In this document: positions 1 to 10,350 of the stretch, in pieces
Numbering within the stretch: position 1 is the stretch's first letter
How the letters are laid out: every line of letters begins with the position of its first letter
Source of the DNA: Trichobilharzia szidati
Lineage: Eukaryota; Platyhelminthes; Trematoda; Strigeidida; Schistosomatidae
DNA length: 64,000 bases
Assembly (NCBI GenBank): GCA_944472155.2
Contig: OX235271.1
Coordinates: 86,999,256 to 87,063,255 of the forward strand
Reading direction: 5' to 3'
The notes under the pieces: model-generated
Databases searched by the model: none
Told to the model about the DNA's origin: nothing
The model's input: only the letters and a program-made list of their open reading frames with translations
Made by a program: the position numbers and the translations under genes

Positions 1-149
1 TGAATAATTCCAACGTTTCATTCGGTAATCTAGTCCGAACTTCTTCAAGAGATGTTCCTTTTATATATAAACCTCTGTTATGTTAATTTCGATTAATTTC
101 CCTGAAGAAGTTCGGACCAGATTGCCGAACGAAACGTTGGAATTATTCA
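1..149. repeat. Inverted repeat with 47-bp arms, hammerhead-like motif in each arm
   Basis: Bases 1-47 and 103-149 are near-perfect reverse complements separated by a 55-bp loop. Each arm holds the same motif in opposite orientation. Penelope-like elements of many animals carry hammerhead ribozymes in their terminal repeats, so this is probably a pair of inverted terminal repeats of such an element, with the window edge cutting the left side. That assignment is inference; the inverted repeat itself is directly visible. Confidence 0.7.
95..146 (+). ncRNA. Candidate Penelope-type hammerhead ribozyme
   Basis: The core CTGAAGA (102-108) fits CUGANGA. It is followed by a stem II of GTTCGG (110-115) and CCGAAC (125-130), six perfect pairs, then GAA (131-133). 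Next comes the palindrome ACGT (134-137), a possible very short or dimer-forming stem III, and T at the cleavage position 138. Stem I can form between AATTTCC (95-101) and GGAATT (139-144) with one bulge. One extra A (109) lies between the core and stem II, which may weaken or kill activity. The copy on the opposite strand (1-58) has C3 changed to T and a weaker stem II. Confidence 0.42.
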
Positions 150-284
150 TTTCAGTCTCGCTGAGATTTTACAAATATAATTTTTTTTACAAATGTCTAC
201 TTCTCATTCGGCGCCCAAATATTTTAGAACTATTCTGTCAAATCTTGACGACAGTTCATTTGAACTACTAACTGATTGATTTGA

Positions 285-720
285 GTAGTTCAAGCCACTC
301 ACTAGGCAGATCGAAGTGATCAAAGCACGGGTCGTCAGTTTCACTCTTTTGGAGACGAGCCCATATGTCGTGTACCCTGTTTAAGTCAGCTCAGAGAACC
401 GAATCAGTTGAAAGCATTAGAATTCTGGTCAGCTACTCAGGTAAACTGGGATACATTAAATTAAATTTGCAATTAAGAAATTAATTTACGATTTACAATA
501 TATGCAATTAGAGGTGAATTTCACAACAGTTCTCCTTGGTAACTGTTGATGCGAGTGGTATCCAGTTACTGATTTCAACCAATCAGTAGTACATAGCCTC
601 GTACGTTTATGCCTGCCCGCTTTCTTTGATGAAATTTTACCTCAGAATGTGTAAATTGTAAATCGCAAATTAACTTCCAAATTGTTAATTTAATTCATTT
701 TAAGTATATCATATAAAAAT
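285..720. repeat. Dispersed non-coding repeat (family F), copy 1
   Basis: Shares motifs with 20970-21190, 38375-38690 and 49780-50345: a 'cagatcgaagtgatc'-type block, a block around 'caaccaatcagtagta', and a 'gtaaattgtaaatcgcaaatta' type AT block. The AT block occurs at about 455-500 and again inverted at about 650-700. No coding potential. It could be a foldback or MITE-type element, but I could not define termini. Confidence 0.45.
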
Positions 721-1424
721 GAACAATCAGAGAAGAATACGGTTGTAGACCACTAGTCAGATAAAATATTCGATGCATTTATGACATCCTATTCGCTTAA
801 ATAAATTCAAATACGGGTGATTACTAACATAGAATAACTGAAATCCAATAAAATCTGAAATCATAACCAAAGCTACTGAAGACTTGAGAACACTGAAAAA
901 CGCGTATTTATTATTTCAGGATACATATAAACAATCTGTATTTTCAGCTTTGAATTAAACGGTTATTAAGCTGTTAAAGTAAAACGGTCAATACTTAATA
1001 TTTTTTCTCAATTACCAATGATCTCATGATACTGTACTTTGTCCTTCCATTATTAACATAGAGTGTTTATTTCAACTGAAATGTATTTTACTATTACACT
1101 TTATCCTGTCTTATCACAAGTATGTTATATGAAATGTAAATATTACGATCTCGCAATGATTTAGTGTCTTTGAATGTAAGCATGTTGTATTGACCCAGTG
1201 AGCATGAGATGTAACGACAAAATATGTGATAAATGTTGGACTGATTGTATTACTGACTGGTTATTCGATCGATAAAAACAAATTGGACTGATATATAATT
1301 AACCTATAGACCGCACTCGTTGATGGTTTGGCTGAGTGATCACTGTTCACAGAAACAAATGACTGTATCACATGCACTGGCTTTCACTGAACTTATATCA
1401 GAATACAGAACAACTATTCATAAT

Positions 1425-2310
1425 AGTACAGTGCTCACTAGCGAATGATTACAGATTGAAGTTAACTGAAAATTTAGTGAAAAGTCGTAACCAGCAAGGT
1501 CCTCTGAGTCGAATCCCAAATTTACAGTAATTCTAAACTAATTCTAACCTATGCGTCGATAATGCCTTTTCATGGTAAATTAATATTTTATCTACCTAAA
1601 ATGAACCCACTATGTGCTGAAATAACGCTGGTCGTTCTTAAACAGGGCACTGGACGTTTAATTAATGCAACAGAAATAGGATTTGCAGCTGAAATTAAGC
1701 TGAAAAAGTTACCACTATGTACTGAATTAAGTCTTTTCGTTCTGAAGTAATACTAGTCAGTGCTGAATGTGGGCTTAGGGGGCTGGAACAACTCTGATAA
1801 GCAAACCCAGTTGGTTCTGATCTACTCCTGAAAATGTCTACAAAAAGAACAGGGTGTTGAATTAGTGCCAGTCATGCTGAAAACCAGCACTGAGTTCTAG
1901 TCTGCGCGCTTAAACAAACCATTTCAGAACAGATTCAGAATTTACTCACTATAGAATGTTAGAGTTAGTTCAGAATTAGCGAGATTTAATTCAGCATTAT
2001 AGTAAGATGGGATGTGAAAACAAAAAATCATCGGTGACATAGACTGGCGGTTGCGCCATACATCGCAAATTGGCAGAAGTTCGAATTCACAGGCTGTTGA
2101 ATTCTATTCCACTGACTAAATGAGCAACGAGGTCACCTGAAGCTCCTGGTGGGGTGATGGATAAGTATTGTAGAAAGGTCCTAAAGTAAGAAAAAACAGT
2201 TGTTCAGTACTCCCTGGTTTTCAATGATTCTCTAAGCGAATTCACTTCGGTCGGGATCAAACTTTAGACGAATCAAATCCCTTCAAACCAACACTTTAAA
2301 ATTTATATAA
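1425..2310 (+). repeat. Sm-alpha-like SINE interrupted by an insert
   Basis: Bases 1430-1520 match the 5' body of the hammerhead repeat family ('gtgctcactagcgaatga' through 'ccagcaaggt'). Bases 2035-2310 match its middle and 3' part (a 'ggcagaagttcgaattcacagg' type block, then the 'cagtactccctggttttcaatg' block). The roughly 515 bp between are not part of the family. The hammerhead region near 2195 has lost its core. Confidence 0.5.
1527..1979. mobile_element. Candidate MITE-like insert with about 22-bp inverted ends
   Basis: Bases 1527-1548 and 1958-1979 are inverted copies matching at about 19 of 22 positions, and the segment interrupts a recognisable SINE. Internally a block beginning 'ccactatgt' and containing 'gctgaa(a/t)t' occurs near 1608 and again near 1710. 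I found no clear target duplication, and about 50 bp of further non-SINE sequence follows the right repeat, so the true ends may differ. The 62-codon open frame inside (1562-1750) is not recognisable as protein. Confidence 0.35.
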
Positions 2311-4583
2311 AAGAAACTTAATTTTAAATTATTTAACCGATAACAAATCATCAATCATGGGTAATTTGAAAGGTCATTAGAAAGCTAATGAGTTCTTACC
2401 TATAAATATGTGAAGATAAGTTTCTGTGTATATAAGTGGATGATTACATCAAAGTTTTCCTTAATCTTCCCTTTAAGTTGATATTTTTGACTCATTTGGT
2501 TTATTTGGTAAATTCTCAACGGTCATTACACAAGCAACCACGATATTATCGATCAGTGTGCATCATCGAATCCTAAGGTACTTCACTTGGACTCTAAGTG
2601 ATATAACTGCATGATCGGTGACTCTGTTACTGAGTGTCAGTTAGAAATTTCATTTGAGATTTAGATCGAGGAGCTTTCTGCAGGTGAATTCTTGCATCGA
2701 TCACCTTTCACTTGCCTCCTTCCCAAAAGTTGTTTCAGTAGTTTGGCTTTTTTAAAAGACTGATTGTTTTCCTTCAATTACAACAATTTAGCAATGTTAA
2801 TTTACTTATTCACAGATCTACCAGTTCAAACAGGCTAGTTTGGTCACTGTATTAACAATAAACTCTAGTAACACTCTATCGTAAACATCAATAAGGATAA
2901 ACACGGTTTTTGTTCAGCGAAGAAATAATTCTTTAAAACAACTTCATTTTTAAATATAATGCACTCGTATTTATATTACGGAAGTGATATTAAGTGGCAT
3001 TGAAAACTTTTCAGTTGTTAACATACACATAGGATAAGAATACAAATGATTAACACGGTTTTTAAGGAAGTACAATTGAAATGAATGAATTGCATATCAC
3101 TAAATAAGTGAATTTGTATTAAAAGTACTAAACTAGGTCAAATGTTGTCAAAAATTAAAAGTGCAGTGAATGATAACAATGCAGAAGGAGAAAGATTAAC
3201 AGAAGTAGAATGAATTTTACTGATAAAATAGGAAAAAGGATATTACTATGACCAAAGTAAAAAAAAAGCAATTTAACAGAACTTTTTCAATACAAAGTTT
3301 AGGGATTTTTTCCATGTGTAGCTAAACCTTCGGTTTTACATAAATAGAGAAAGGGTAAGATTTTAGAATATATAGCCCTGTAGATAACTTCAAAGGATGA
3401 ATCTCATGAGGATGAATGACCTAACTCAATGCGTTCATAGATGGGAGAATTCGTCATCCTATACTGCTGTTTCATCAACCAAATCGGGTAGTGTTTAGCT
3501 ATGCGTTTCTAAAGAAAACTCCTACAACGTTTAGTGTAATCATCTCTACAGGAGCATATGAAACAGTAGGTGTAGATGGAGGTGGACATCAGCGATAGTT
3601 TATAATTGATGCAATGTCGAAACAGACTTCATCTGCAGAATACTAGGTGTAAGCCAGTAGCATATTTGTTTTAATAAACCTATGATATCCATTATTTAAG
3701 AATGTTGATTATGATATATAACATGATTTGAAGAACTGTTATGTACAGGTTACTGCTTTCTAAAATTCGTCAGTTAATTTCTTTTGGTTCTACAACAGAT
3801 CAGTTTTAGTCAACTTGTCTGTGATCAATGGTTTCAATGTTCAGGAATGTGTATTGTTTATGTCAGTTTATTCCGATGAATTATTGCTGAGTGAACTGGA
3901 TGGTTGAATTGCGAAGTTTTCATTGATTTTCTAGGAAATATCTACAGTGCTAACTTCGTAATGAAGTCAACTTTTAGAATTCTTTATGAATGCACTAACC
4001 GTCTCTCCTGAAGATGTAATCAGTTGGTCACAGACAGGTTCATTTGTGCCGTATAATAACTGGGATTCAGCAGGGGTAGTCACCATTTCAGATATTTTCA
4101 TATCTTTTGCAGACATCTCGTGTGTTATGGGATGTTAAGTCTGTTCCAGGTATCCTTTCGTACTGCAGATACTAATTATTGATTCTAGGAACTAATATGT
4201 CTCATAGCTGTATACCCATTTGCGTTTGCAGTTGAAATATGCAATCTCTTATGGACATAAATAGGTGTGATAAGAAAATTAAACTTCATTTTTTGATCAT
4301 AACGAAATTGATCGGCATGAAGTGCTGAAGAAATAAATTCCTAGGATCATCATAGTATTGATATGATAAAGTTTCCGAAGACGGATGCCTTAAGATGCTT
4401 TGTACATGATATTTCTAAAGAGAACTCTGGCACTGCATGAGTTATAATGATGCTTGTAATCTCATCTGAAGTGTCTGGCTTATATAGAATGATTGCTGTT
4501 GCAACTCATTCTAGAGTATTTTTTAATCAAGTTTACTACAGTCTTGTATTTCACAAACGAAGACATCAAAAAAATCAATAGTA
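2311..4583. other. No gene or repeat recognised
   Basis: AT-rich sequence without open frames of note, tRNA-like blocks or recognisable retroelement protein. It may be intron or intergenic. Confidence 0.5.
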
Positions 4584-4587
4584 GTAT

Positions 4588-4834
4588 TGTGGTGGTGTGA
4601 TACAGACAATGTGTTCCAATGGAATATTATTCCCACATATTCCCACAGTTCAATACGGCATCAGCAACAGAATACGATATATCTATTTGAACATTCTGTT
4701 TAATTTCGCCCACTCTAAGCCAAAATCACACACTCAATGATTGGTTAGAGACTATAAAACTGTATAGATATAAAAAGCGGTTTGATCACTTGAAAATATA
4801 CCTTTACTTCAGTGTCTTGCCATCTGTTGTTACA
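4588..4834 (+). mobile_element. Solo LTR, short copy
   Basis: Begins TGTGGTG and ends CTGTTGTTACA, as LTRs begin TG and end CA, and is flanked by GTAT on both sides (4584-4587 and 4835-4838). A TATA-like 'tataaaaag' lies near 4769. The ends match the 465-bp solo LTR at 12436-12900, so both belong to one LTR-retrotransposon family; this copy is internally shorter. No gag-pol remnant is adjacent. Strand is set by analogy with the TATA-like element and is tentative. Confidence 0.6.
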
Positions 4835-5008
4835 GTATGATGACTATGTGCAGCTGAGATCAATCTGGAAAAAGGGATTTGTTTTTCATGAGTTTTCACT
4901 CAAAGATTTATGTCATAATAACAAATAATTTATTACACTTATTTGTATTGAGACAAAGAACAAAATAAACTTCTCTCTGTGATTCGTTGTTCAATACTTC
5001 TGTTGGTG

Positions 5009-5506
5009 NNNNNNNNNNNNNNNNNNNNNNNNNNNNNNNNNNNNNNNNNNNNNNNNNNNNNNNNNNNNNNNNNNNNNNNNNNNNNNNNNNNNNNNNNNNN
5101 NNNNNNNNNNNNNNNNNNNNNNNNNNNNNNNNNNNNNNNNNNNNNNNNNNNNNNNNNNNNNNNNNNNNNNNNNNNNNNNNNNNNNNNNNNNNNNNNNNNN
5201 NNNNNNNNNNNNNNNNNNNNNNNNNNNNNNNNNNNNNNNNNNNNNNNNNNNNNNNNNNNNNNNNNNNNNNNNNNNNNNNNNNNNNNNNNNNNNNNNNNNN
5301 NNNNNNNNNNNNNNNNNNNNNNNNNNNNNNNNNNNNNNNNNNNNNNNNNNNNNNNNNNNNNNNNNNNNNNNNNNNNNNNNNNNNNNNNNNNNNNNNNNNN
5401 NNNNNNNNNNNNNNNNNNNNNNNNNNNNNNNNNNNNNNNNNNNNNNNNNNNNNNNNNNNNNNNNNNNNNNNNNNNNNNNNNNNNNNNNNNNNNNNNNNNN
5501 NNNNNN
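5009..5506. other. Assembly gap (498 N)
   Basis: A run of N. Open frames running through it are artefacts. The right edge is (CA)-rich, so a simple repeat probably caused the gap. Confidence 0.99.
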
Positions 5507-5514
5507 AACAAGTA

Positions 5515-5606
5515 AGGCACACAGAAACACACACAAAAACACACATCTACACACAATCGAGGAAGTATGCATATTTTTGTAAACAAACAAACAAACAAAC
5601 CAAAAA
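5515..5606. repeat. Simple repeats (CA-rich, then CAAA)
   Basis: Alternating ACAC/ACAAAC tracts at about 5519-5555 followed by (AAAC)n at about 5580-5602, directly beside the gap. Confidence 0.9.
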
Positions 5607-5744
5607 AATATTTTTCTACAGTATTCCTTTTATTTTACTTAGTAAACAAGTCAACTGTGAAAGGAAAAATATCTCTCACCTTAGCGACAGATGGAAATTC
5701 CATTAAATTTCCGCTATAGCTAGGTTATCTCAATTAGTTTTATC

Positions 5745-5990
5745 CTTTATGTTCCGGAGTGGAACATAGTGCGTCGTCATACCTTATAGTTTCAGTAGCG
5801 GTAGAGCTGTCTTTACTGGATCAGGCTGATGGCTTCACACCCAACTATCACTCTTTCCTACCGGCTGATAAATTAGGCGAGATTTTGGAGTACATTAGTT
5901 GGAAGTCGAACCTGAACCGCCCCAGTATGTGTGTGGTTTGTAAGCAGTCTATCATTGGCGAGGCGGTGGTACATTGTTTCTAGACGATCG
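5745..5990 (-). mobile_element. tRNA-derived SINE with RTE-type tail (family B)
   Basis: Read on the minus strand it runs from a degraded tRNA-like head (about 5990-5915) through the body shared with 8232-8463. It ends in a 3' block, seen on the plus strand as 'ttccggagtggaacatag', that matches the 3' end of the RTE-like LINE copies in this window. A 74-codon open frame across it is an accident of the repeat. Confidence 0.6.
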
Positions 5991-6588
5991 ACCTCAAACC
6001 AGTGGGCCACGAATTCGGACCTCGATTCACCTAATGAGGTTTGGACAACTAGGTAGTATCCCTTACGATGTTAAGAATTATTCCATTCCATTGTGAACTA
6101 TCACTGAACCGCCAATGGTTAATCTTTATGACGATTTGACTTGGATTGTTAATTTTCTGAACCATTTTCATCTTTTCTTCCATACCCGTTCAGAATGTGA
6201 TTTGAGCAATACTGATTCGAATGTATGCTTTAGGAAAATAAACTAATTAGAGGAATCTCATGTTAGTTTGAGAAATGACAAGACAGTTGTAGAAGGAGTT
6301 ATTTAACGTAACCAAAATCAGTGACAGCCGCCTTGCCTTCTGTGGACTTTTGGAACCTATTCCTTCTTGAATCTTGTATTGATTTAAAGATGTTTATAGA
6401 GAAGATAAATCAAGATGCCACAGTGTCCATTGATAATACCAGTTAGATGACTACTTAGTATGCTATATATAATTTGGATCACTAATTATTTAGTTTTCAA
6501 GTATTGGTTTGGTAGGGATTTTGTTTAATTGCATGGAGGATTTCATCATGAGTTGACATCAGTTAGAGAACCACTGGAAAACCTGAGA

Positions 6589-6634
6589 GTACTGGACAGC
6601 TGTTTCGTCCTAGTTTGGGACTCTTCAGCAGTAC
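6589..6634 (-). ncRNA. Type I hammerhead ribozyme, all core positions intact
   Basis: Minus-strand order: stem I GTACTG (6634-6629), core CTGAAGA (6628-6622), stem II GTCC (6621-6618), loop CAAACTA, GGAC (6610-6607), GAA (6606-6604). Then a tiny stem III ACA/TGU around GC (6603-6596), cleavage-site C (6595), and stem I CAGTAC (6594-6589). Stem I has 6 and stem II 4 Watson-Crick pairs. The core fits CUGANGA...GAA and the cleavage triplet is GUC, the favoured one. Cut expected between 6595 and 6594. The arrangement matches the known schistosome satellite hammerhead; activity is inferred. Confidence 0.8.
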
Positions 6635-6881
6635 GCACCCACCAGGATTCGAACCCAGGATCTTCAGGTTACAAGGCGAGCTCGTAGACCATTGAGCCAC
6701 TGGGACCCTGGTTGAAGATGAGGCAGTAACTCATCTAAGAAGACATTGCGAAATGGTCGCGCTATGTCGTGAATTGGCAGAAGTTAGAATTCAAGGACCA
6801 TTGGATCGGGTCCCAGCGGCTCAATGGTCTACGAGCTCGCCTTGTAACCTGAAGGTCCTGGGTTTGAATCCCGGTGGGTGC

Positions 6882-6927
6882 GTATTGCTGAAGAGTCCCA
6901 AACTAGGACGAAGTAGCTGTCCAGTAA
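6882..6927 (+). ncRNA. Hammerhead ribozyme, partly degraded partner copy
   Basis: The right arm of the foldback keeps CTGAAGA (6888-6894), the GTCC/GGAC stem II and the GTC cleavage triplet. The A after GAA is changed to G, and stem I (GTATTG against CAGTAA) has a wobble and a mismatch. Activity is likely reduced. Confidence 0.55.
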
Positions 6928-6989
6928 TCTCAGGTTTTCCAGTGGTTCTCTAACTGATGTCAACTCATGATGAAATCCTCCATGCAATT

Positions 6990-8231
6990 ATTTAGTTGTT
7001 TAAGAAAATTTTCGATTGATATATATATATATATATTGACTGAGCTTTGAATACGTACTCGAACTGATTACACTTGATTGTATTTCAATGTCAGAAATGA
7101 CAGTGATCAAATGAAGCATTCATGATATATATATATATTCATTTAGTCAATGTGAAATTAGGGAGACCAATTTTCAGACAGTATTGACAGTTGATTGAAG
7201 GTGACAGACATGTGGTACTATAGCTATGTGTCAATACTGTCATTTTTCTTGAACAAGTTTGTTGGATAGTGAGTAGCATTCGAATTCAGGATACGTATTT
7301 ATCCTTATTTGAAGCTGGTCATCTGGATATACCTGGATTCACCAGAAAGTTGGGGTTTTCTTACTGGGACCCTAACCCAGCAACCGTGGTTTCAAATGCC
7401 GTTAAATGAATGGACATTTTGATGTTTGAAACGATGGGTTCAGGGTCCGAGTCCCTGTGGGAACACTATCCTTCATTTGGGAATGCTAGTGTATCTGCTA
7501 CTAGTCACTGACCATCAAATAACTTCAAGTTAATCGTCTTCGAAGAGTTCATACTGGGAGGCAACATGTCAATAGAAGCCGATCGTTTCGTTCCATTCAA
7601 TAAGAATTGAATTAAACATAAATACTTGTATTTGCAGAAGACTAAAATTAAAAAGGGATTATTGATTAAAGAGATGAGTACACGCTTCACTTGTAGAGGT
7701 GGATTAGGAAAACTATTCTTTTCAACTGCAAACACTTAACTTCTAAGACATCACCTTCTAAAGCTACATCCAGGTTTAAGGAGCAATTTCTCAGATAATA
7801 AATACTGTAATAGGAATGCTTAAAAAATTCGTTAGATAGCTGTGTTCAGTCATACTTCTTGTTAATATTCTTTACTGTGACTCTAGTACATAGGCTATGT
7901 CTGTTCTTTGAATACAACTAAAAAAAGCACTTGACCAGGAACCATTTCTGATCTGATAACAAGTGGTCAGACGTTCACACCTTACTGTACTACCTGTCCA
8001 AATAAGGAGATTCCACTAAGTCACCTTAACTTGGTACACGGGCAATGATTGAATACTGAGATTAGGGAAATGTTTTATACAGCTAGGGTTAAAATCATTG
8101 AGGACTTGGAACAAATGAGTAGTGACAACACATTCCACTTTATTTATAGATCTTACTGTGCATATGACCACACATAAATGAGAGACATTCATTCCATTGC
8201 ATTCCGAGTGGAAAATAAGGCAGTTTCAGCA
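6990..8231. other. No gene; short (TA)n tracts
   Basis: (TA)n at about 7018-7036 and 7122-7138. A block around 7425-7470 ends 'gggtccgagtccctgtgg', vaguely B-box-like, but has no other tRNA features. Nothing else recognised. Confidence 0.5.
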
Positions 8232-8463
8232 GTTTTTTTATTCCTTCACGTTCCCAGTGGAACATAGGGCTTCAAGCCTCTAGCTTGAAGTTTCTGTAGC
8301 AGGGTTAATTTTTACAGGATGGGGTTGCTAGCCTCATGCCCAACCTATCCTCTTCACCAGCTTTAGTTCTGGCTTAGCGAGGTAAAGGAGTGCGCCGGCC
8401 GGGGATCGAACCCTGAACCATGTGCATGGTCGGCGAGCGTCCTAACCGCTATGCCACCGACGC
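8232..8463 (-). mobile_element. tRNA-derived SINE with RTE-type tail (family B), well preserved
   Basis: The minus strand begins with a tRNA-like head at 8463-8391: a 7-bp acceptor-like pairing (GCGTCGG with CCGGCGC, one wobble), a box A-like TGGCATAGCGG and a box B GGTTCGATCC. A palindromic 'accatgcacatggt' replaces a normal 7-base anticodon loop, so this is not a functional tRNA. The body follows, ending in a segment that matches the 3' end of the RTE-like LINEs here, suggesting mobilisation by RTE machinery. Confidence 0.75.
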
Positions 8464-8465
8464 AG

Positions 8466-8672
8466 TTTCAGCAGTACCTGTATTATTTTCATGGGGTGAG
8501 GTTGCTAGCTCTACTCCCAACCTTCCCTCTTTTCTTGGTAATCGAAACAAGACCACGTGAGTAGTTGGCGAGTATTCTAGTCCTGATTCGCTGACACTCA
8601 ATGATCGAACTCAGGATCTTCAAATTACAAGACAAGCTCATGGACCCTTCCACCACTGGGACAACAAGTCAT
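8466..8672 (-). mobile_element. Chimeric SINE: Sm-alpha-like head on a family B body
   Basis: The minus strand starts with the tRNA-like head seen in hammerhead repeats (near 8672-8605, with a GAGTTCGATC box B) and continues into the family B body (8590-8466) instead of a hammerhead. It lies tail-to-head with the family B SINE just before it. A chimera or two abutting fragments are both possible. Confidence 0.5.
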
Positions 8673-8679
8673 CGCTACC

Positions 8680-9334
8680 AAGTAAAGGTTACTTAAACAT
8701 ATTTGTGTTAATGTTCGCCTCTCTTAACACTCTGTTTGAAATGTGTCACGTAAATGATTTACATGATTTCGAAAGACTACCTTTTGCCATTTTGTACAGG
8801 AGTTTCAAGCCTAATGAAGAACAATAAACAATCTTTAAAAGATACTTTTTTCTATACTTCAAGCTGTGTGAAAACGTCAGTTATCTCCACTACAATGCAT
8901 AACACATAACGACACTTAGGAATTTCATATGGACGTTTTCAATACATATATACTCAGGATTTGTGAAAAAGTTAATTTTATTTGTTTTTCACATTTTGTG
9001 TTACAATACAGGGTACGTGATGTTTTGCATAAAAAAAGCCAAGTACTATCCTGCAGAATATTTTTTTTCGAGATTACAGATTGTAGTTAAAGTGATTGAC
9101 AGTTCAGAAAAGGACAATCTGATTGCTAACAATAAAAATTAAGGTTATCGAATTCGAGGGAATTATACAGATATTCAGAAGCAGGAATTCACTGCTTCTT
9201 ATCACTATTAATTGTTTTCTACATAAACATGTGTCAATAAATCAATAATCTGCAACCTTGACTGGTAAAATTCAGTTTGCATTAAAGTTACTCCCTAGTA
9301 ATCAGTCACTGCATCAGTTAAAGTCCTACTAGGG
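8680..9334. other. No gene or repeat recognised
   Basis: AT-rich, no open frame or known repeat block. Confidence 0.45.
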
Positions 9335-9535
9335 GTGAAATGTGGGCCGAAAGGCTCAGTGATAACGTCCCTAACTGCAGCCTCTGGTGACATGGGTTTA
9401 AATTTCAGAGGGGATGTTAGTTCCATTTTTAGGCAACAGAAACGTCTTGCTGACGAGTGCCAACAAGAGCGAAACCTGGATCCAACGCTTCTGGCCGATT
9501 GCCTCTAACCAGCCAACATTGAATCAATAATCACT
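9335..9535 (+). mobile_element. tRNA-derived SINE, family D
   Basis: Begins with a pol III-like head ('ggctcagtgataacgtcc' box A region, 'catgggtttaaatttcag' degraded box B near 9395-9412). A body follows with 'cttgctgacgagtgccaa' (9449-9466) and 'ccgattgcctc'. Matches 30060-30250 (plus), 16648-16865 (minus) and 37610-37750 (minus). Confidence 0.6.
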
Positions 9536-9596
9536 TTTAATACCAAAAGTGTAAGTTAACTATTTTTTTTAAAATAATCTCAAGTACACATTACAG

Positions 9597-9895
9597 TCTT
9601 CGATAGTATAGTGGTGAGTATCTTCGCCTGTTACGTTGAAGGTCTAGGTTTGATTATTAATGGAAAGGAACTACCTTTGTGAGTCGGTAGTTCATTGGTA
9701 GCCTTTATAGTTGCCCCGGAATCATTCTTCACCGATACACTCCTAAACATCACCTAGCCGATAATGAATCCAAGAAAGAGGTAAGATTGGACGGGATGCT
9801 GGGAAATCCACCCAACTAAAACAACAAAATCGCCGCTACTAAAAGTTCAAAGCTTGGAGCTCTGTATTCCACCAGGAACATAAGAAATGAAAAGC
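9597..9895 (+). mobile_element. SINE with a tRNA-Asp-like head
   Basis: Bases 9597-9668 strongly resemble a eukaryotic tRNA-Asp: the stretch around 'cgatagtatagtggtgagta' and the anticodon-arm 'cgcctgttacg', with the anticodon position reading GTT rather than GTC. The T-arm and acceptor are damaged, so it is a pseudo-tRNA. About 75 bp later the family B SINE body begins and ends in the RTE-type tail ('ctgtattccaccaggaaca', about 9865). The head is therefore from a different tRNA than in the other family B copies. Confidence 0.6.
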
Positions 9896-10007
9896 AGCAT
9901 ACAACAGATGATATTAAATTCTGCTTCTGTTAACTGACATCAATGCATACACTGTGTAATAATCTTATTCAAAGTAGGAAAGAATTGAATAGGCAACTCT
10001 TTGCTTT

Positions 10008-10350
10008 TACATACTGACATCAGGTAGACAGCCATTGGAAAACTAGCGACCATTGCACAGCTGTTTCATCCTACTTTGAGTCTTTTCAGCAGTAGTCACC
10101 TACCGAGGTTCTAACCTAGGGCCTTCCGATCACAAGACATGCTCATAGATCATTTAGCCACTAGGATCCTATCTAATAGCCCATGAATTCCAACTTCTCC
10201 CATTACTCGATGTATCTAGCACACACCCCGGCCATTGTCATTGGCGAGTAACTGCTCTCTCACTTGACTTGGTAGACCCCGTTGGTCATGACTTCTCACA
10301 AGAACTTCAGTTAATTTCCTGCACAGAATCAGCCGCCAGTCAGCATCATA
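10008..10350 (-). mobile_element. Sm-alpha-like repeat, degraded
   Basis: Minus-strand copy with hammerhead remnant near 10050-10110 (stem II broken), tRNA-like head near 10110-10170 and 5' body to about 10350. Confidence 0.6.

Larger units (their letters stand above)
6527..6989. repeat. Foldback of two Sm-alpha-like repeats, 181-bp arms
   Basis: Bases 6527-6707 and 6809-6989 are reverse complements of the same length with only scattered differences, separated by 101 bp. Each arm contains the pol III-like tRNA head, the hammerhead and the 3' flank of the repeat. The spacer is the upstream half of the right-hand (plus) copy. The high arm identity implies a recent inverted duplication or gene conversion. 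A transcript through it would fold into a long hairpin. Confidence 0.85.

Noticed and set aside
4908..5706. Several open frames of 178-239 codons
   Set aside because: They run through the N gap, with only short real flanks; artefacts.
7425..7470. A tRNA-like B box
   Set aside because: No A box, no pairing stems and no repeated copy in the window.
8391..8463. A tRNA gene on the minus strand
   Set aside because: Acceptor pairing and A/B boxes look good, but the anticodon arm is a palindrome without a 7-base loop, and the sequence is the head of a repeated SINE.
9597..9668. A functional tRNA-Asp gene
   Set aside because: T-arm and acceptor stem are broken and the anticodon is altered; it is fused to a SINE body.
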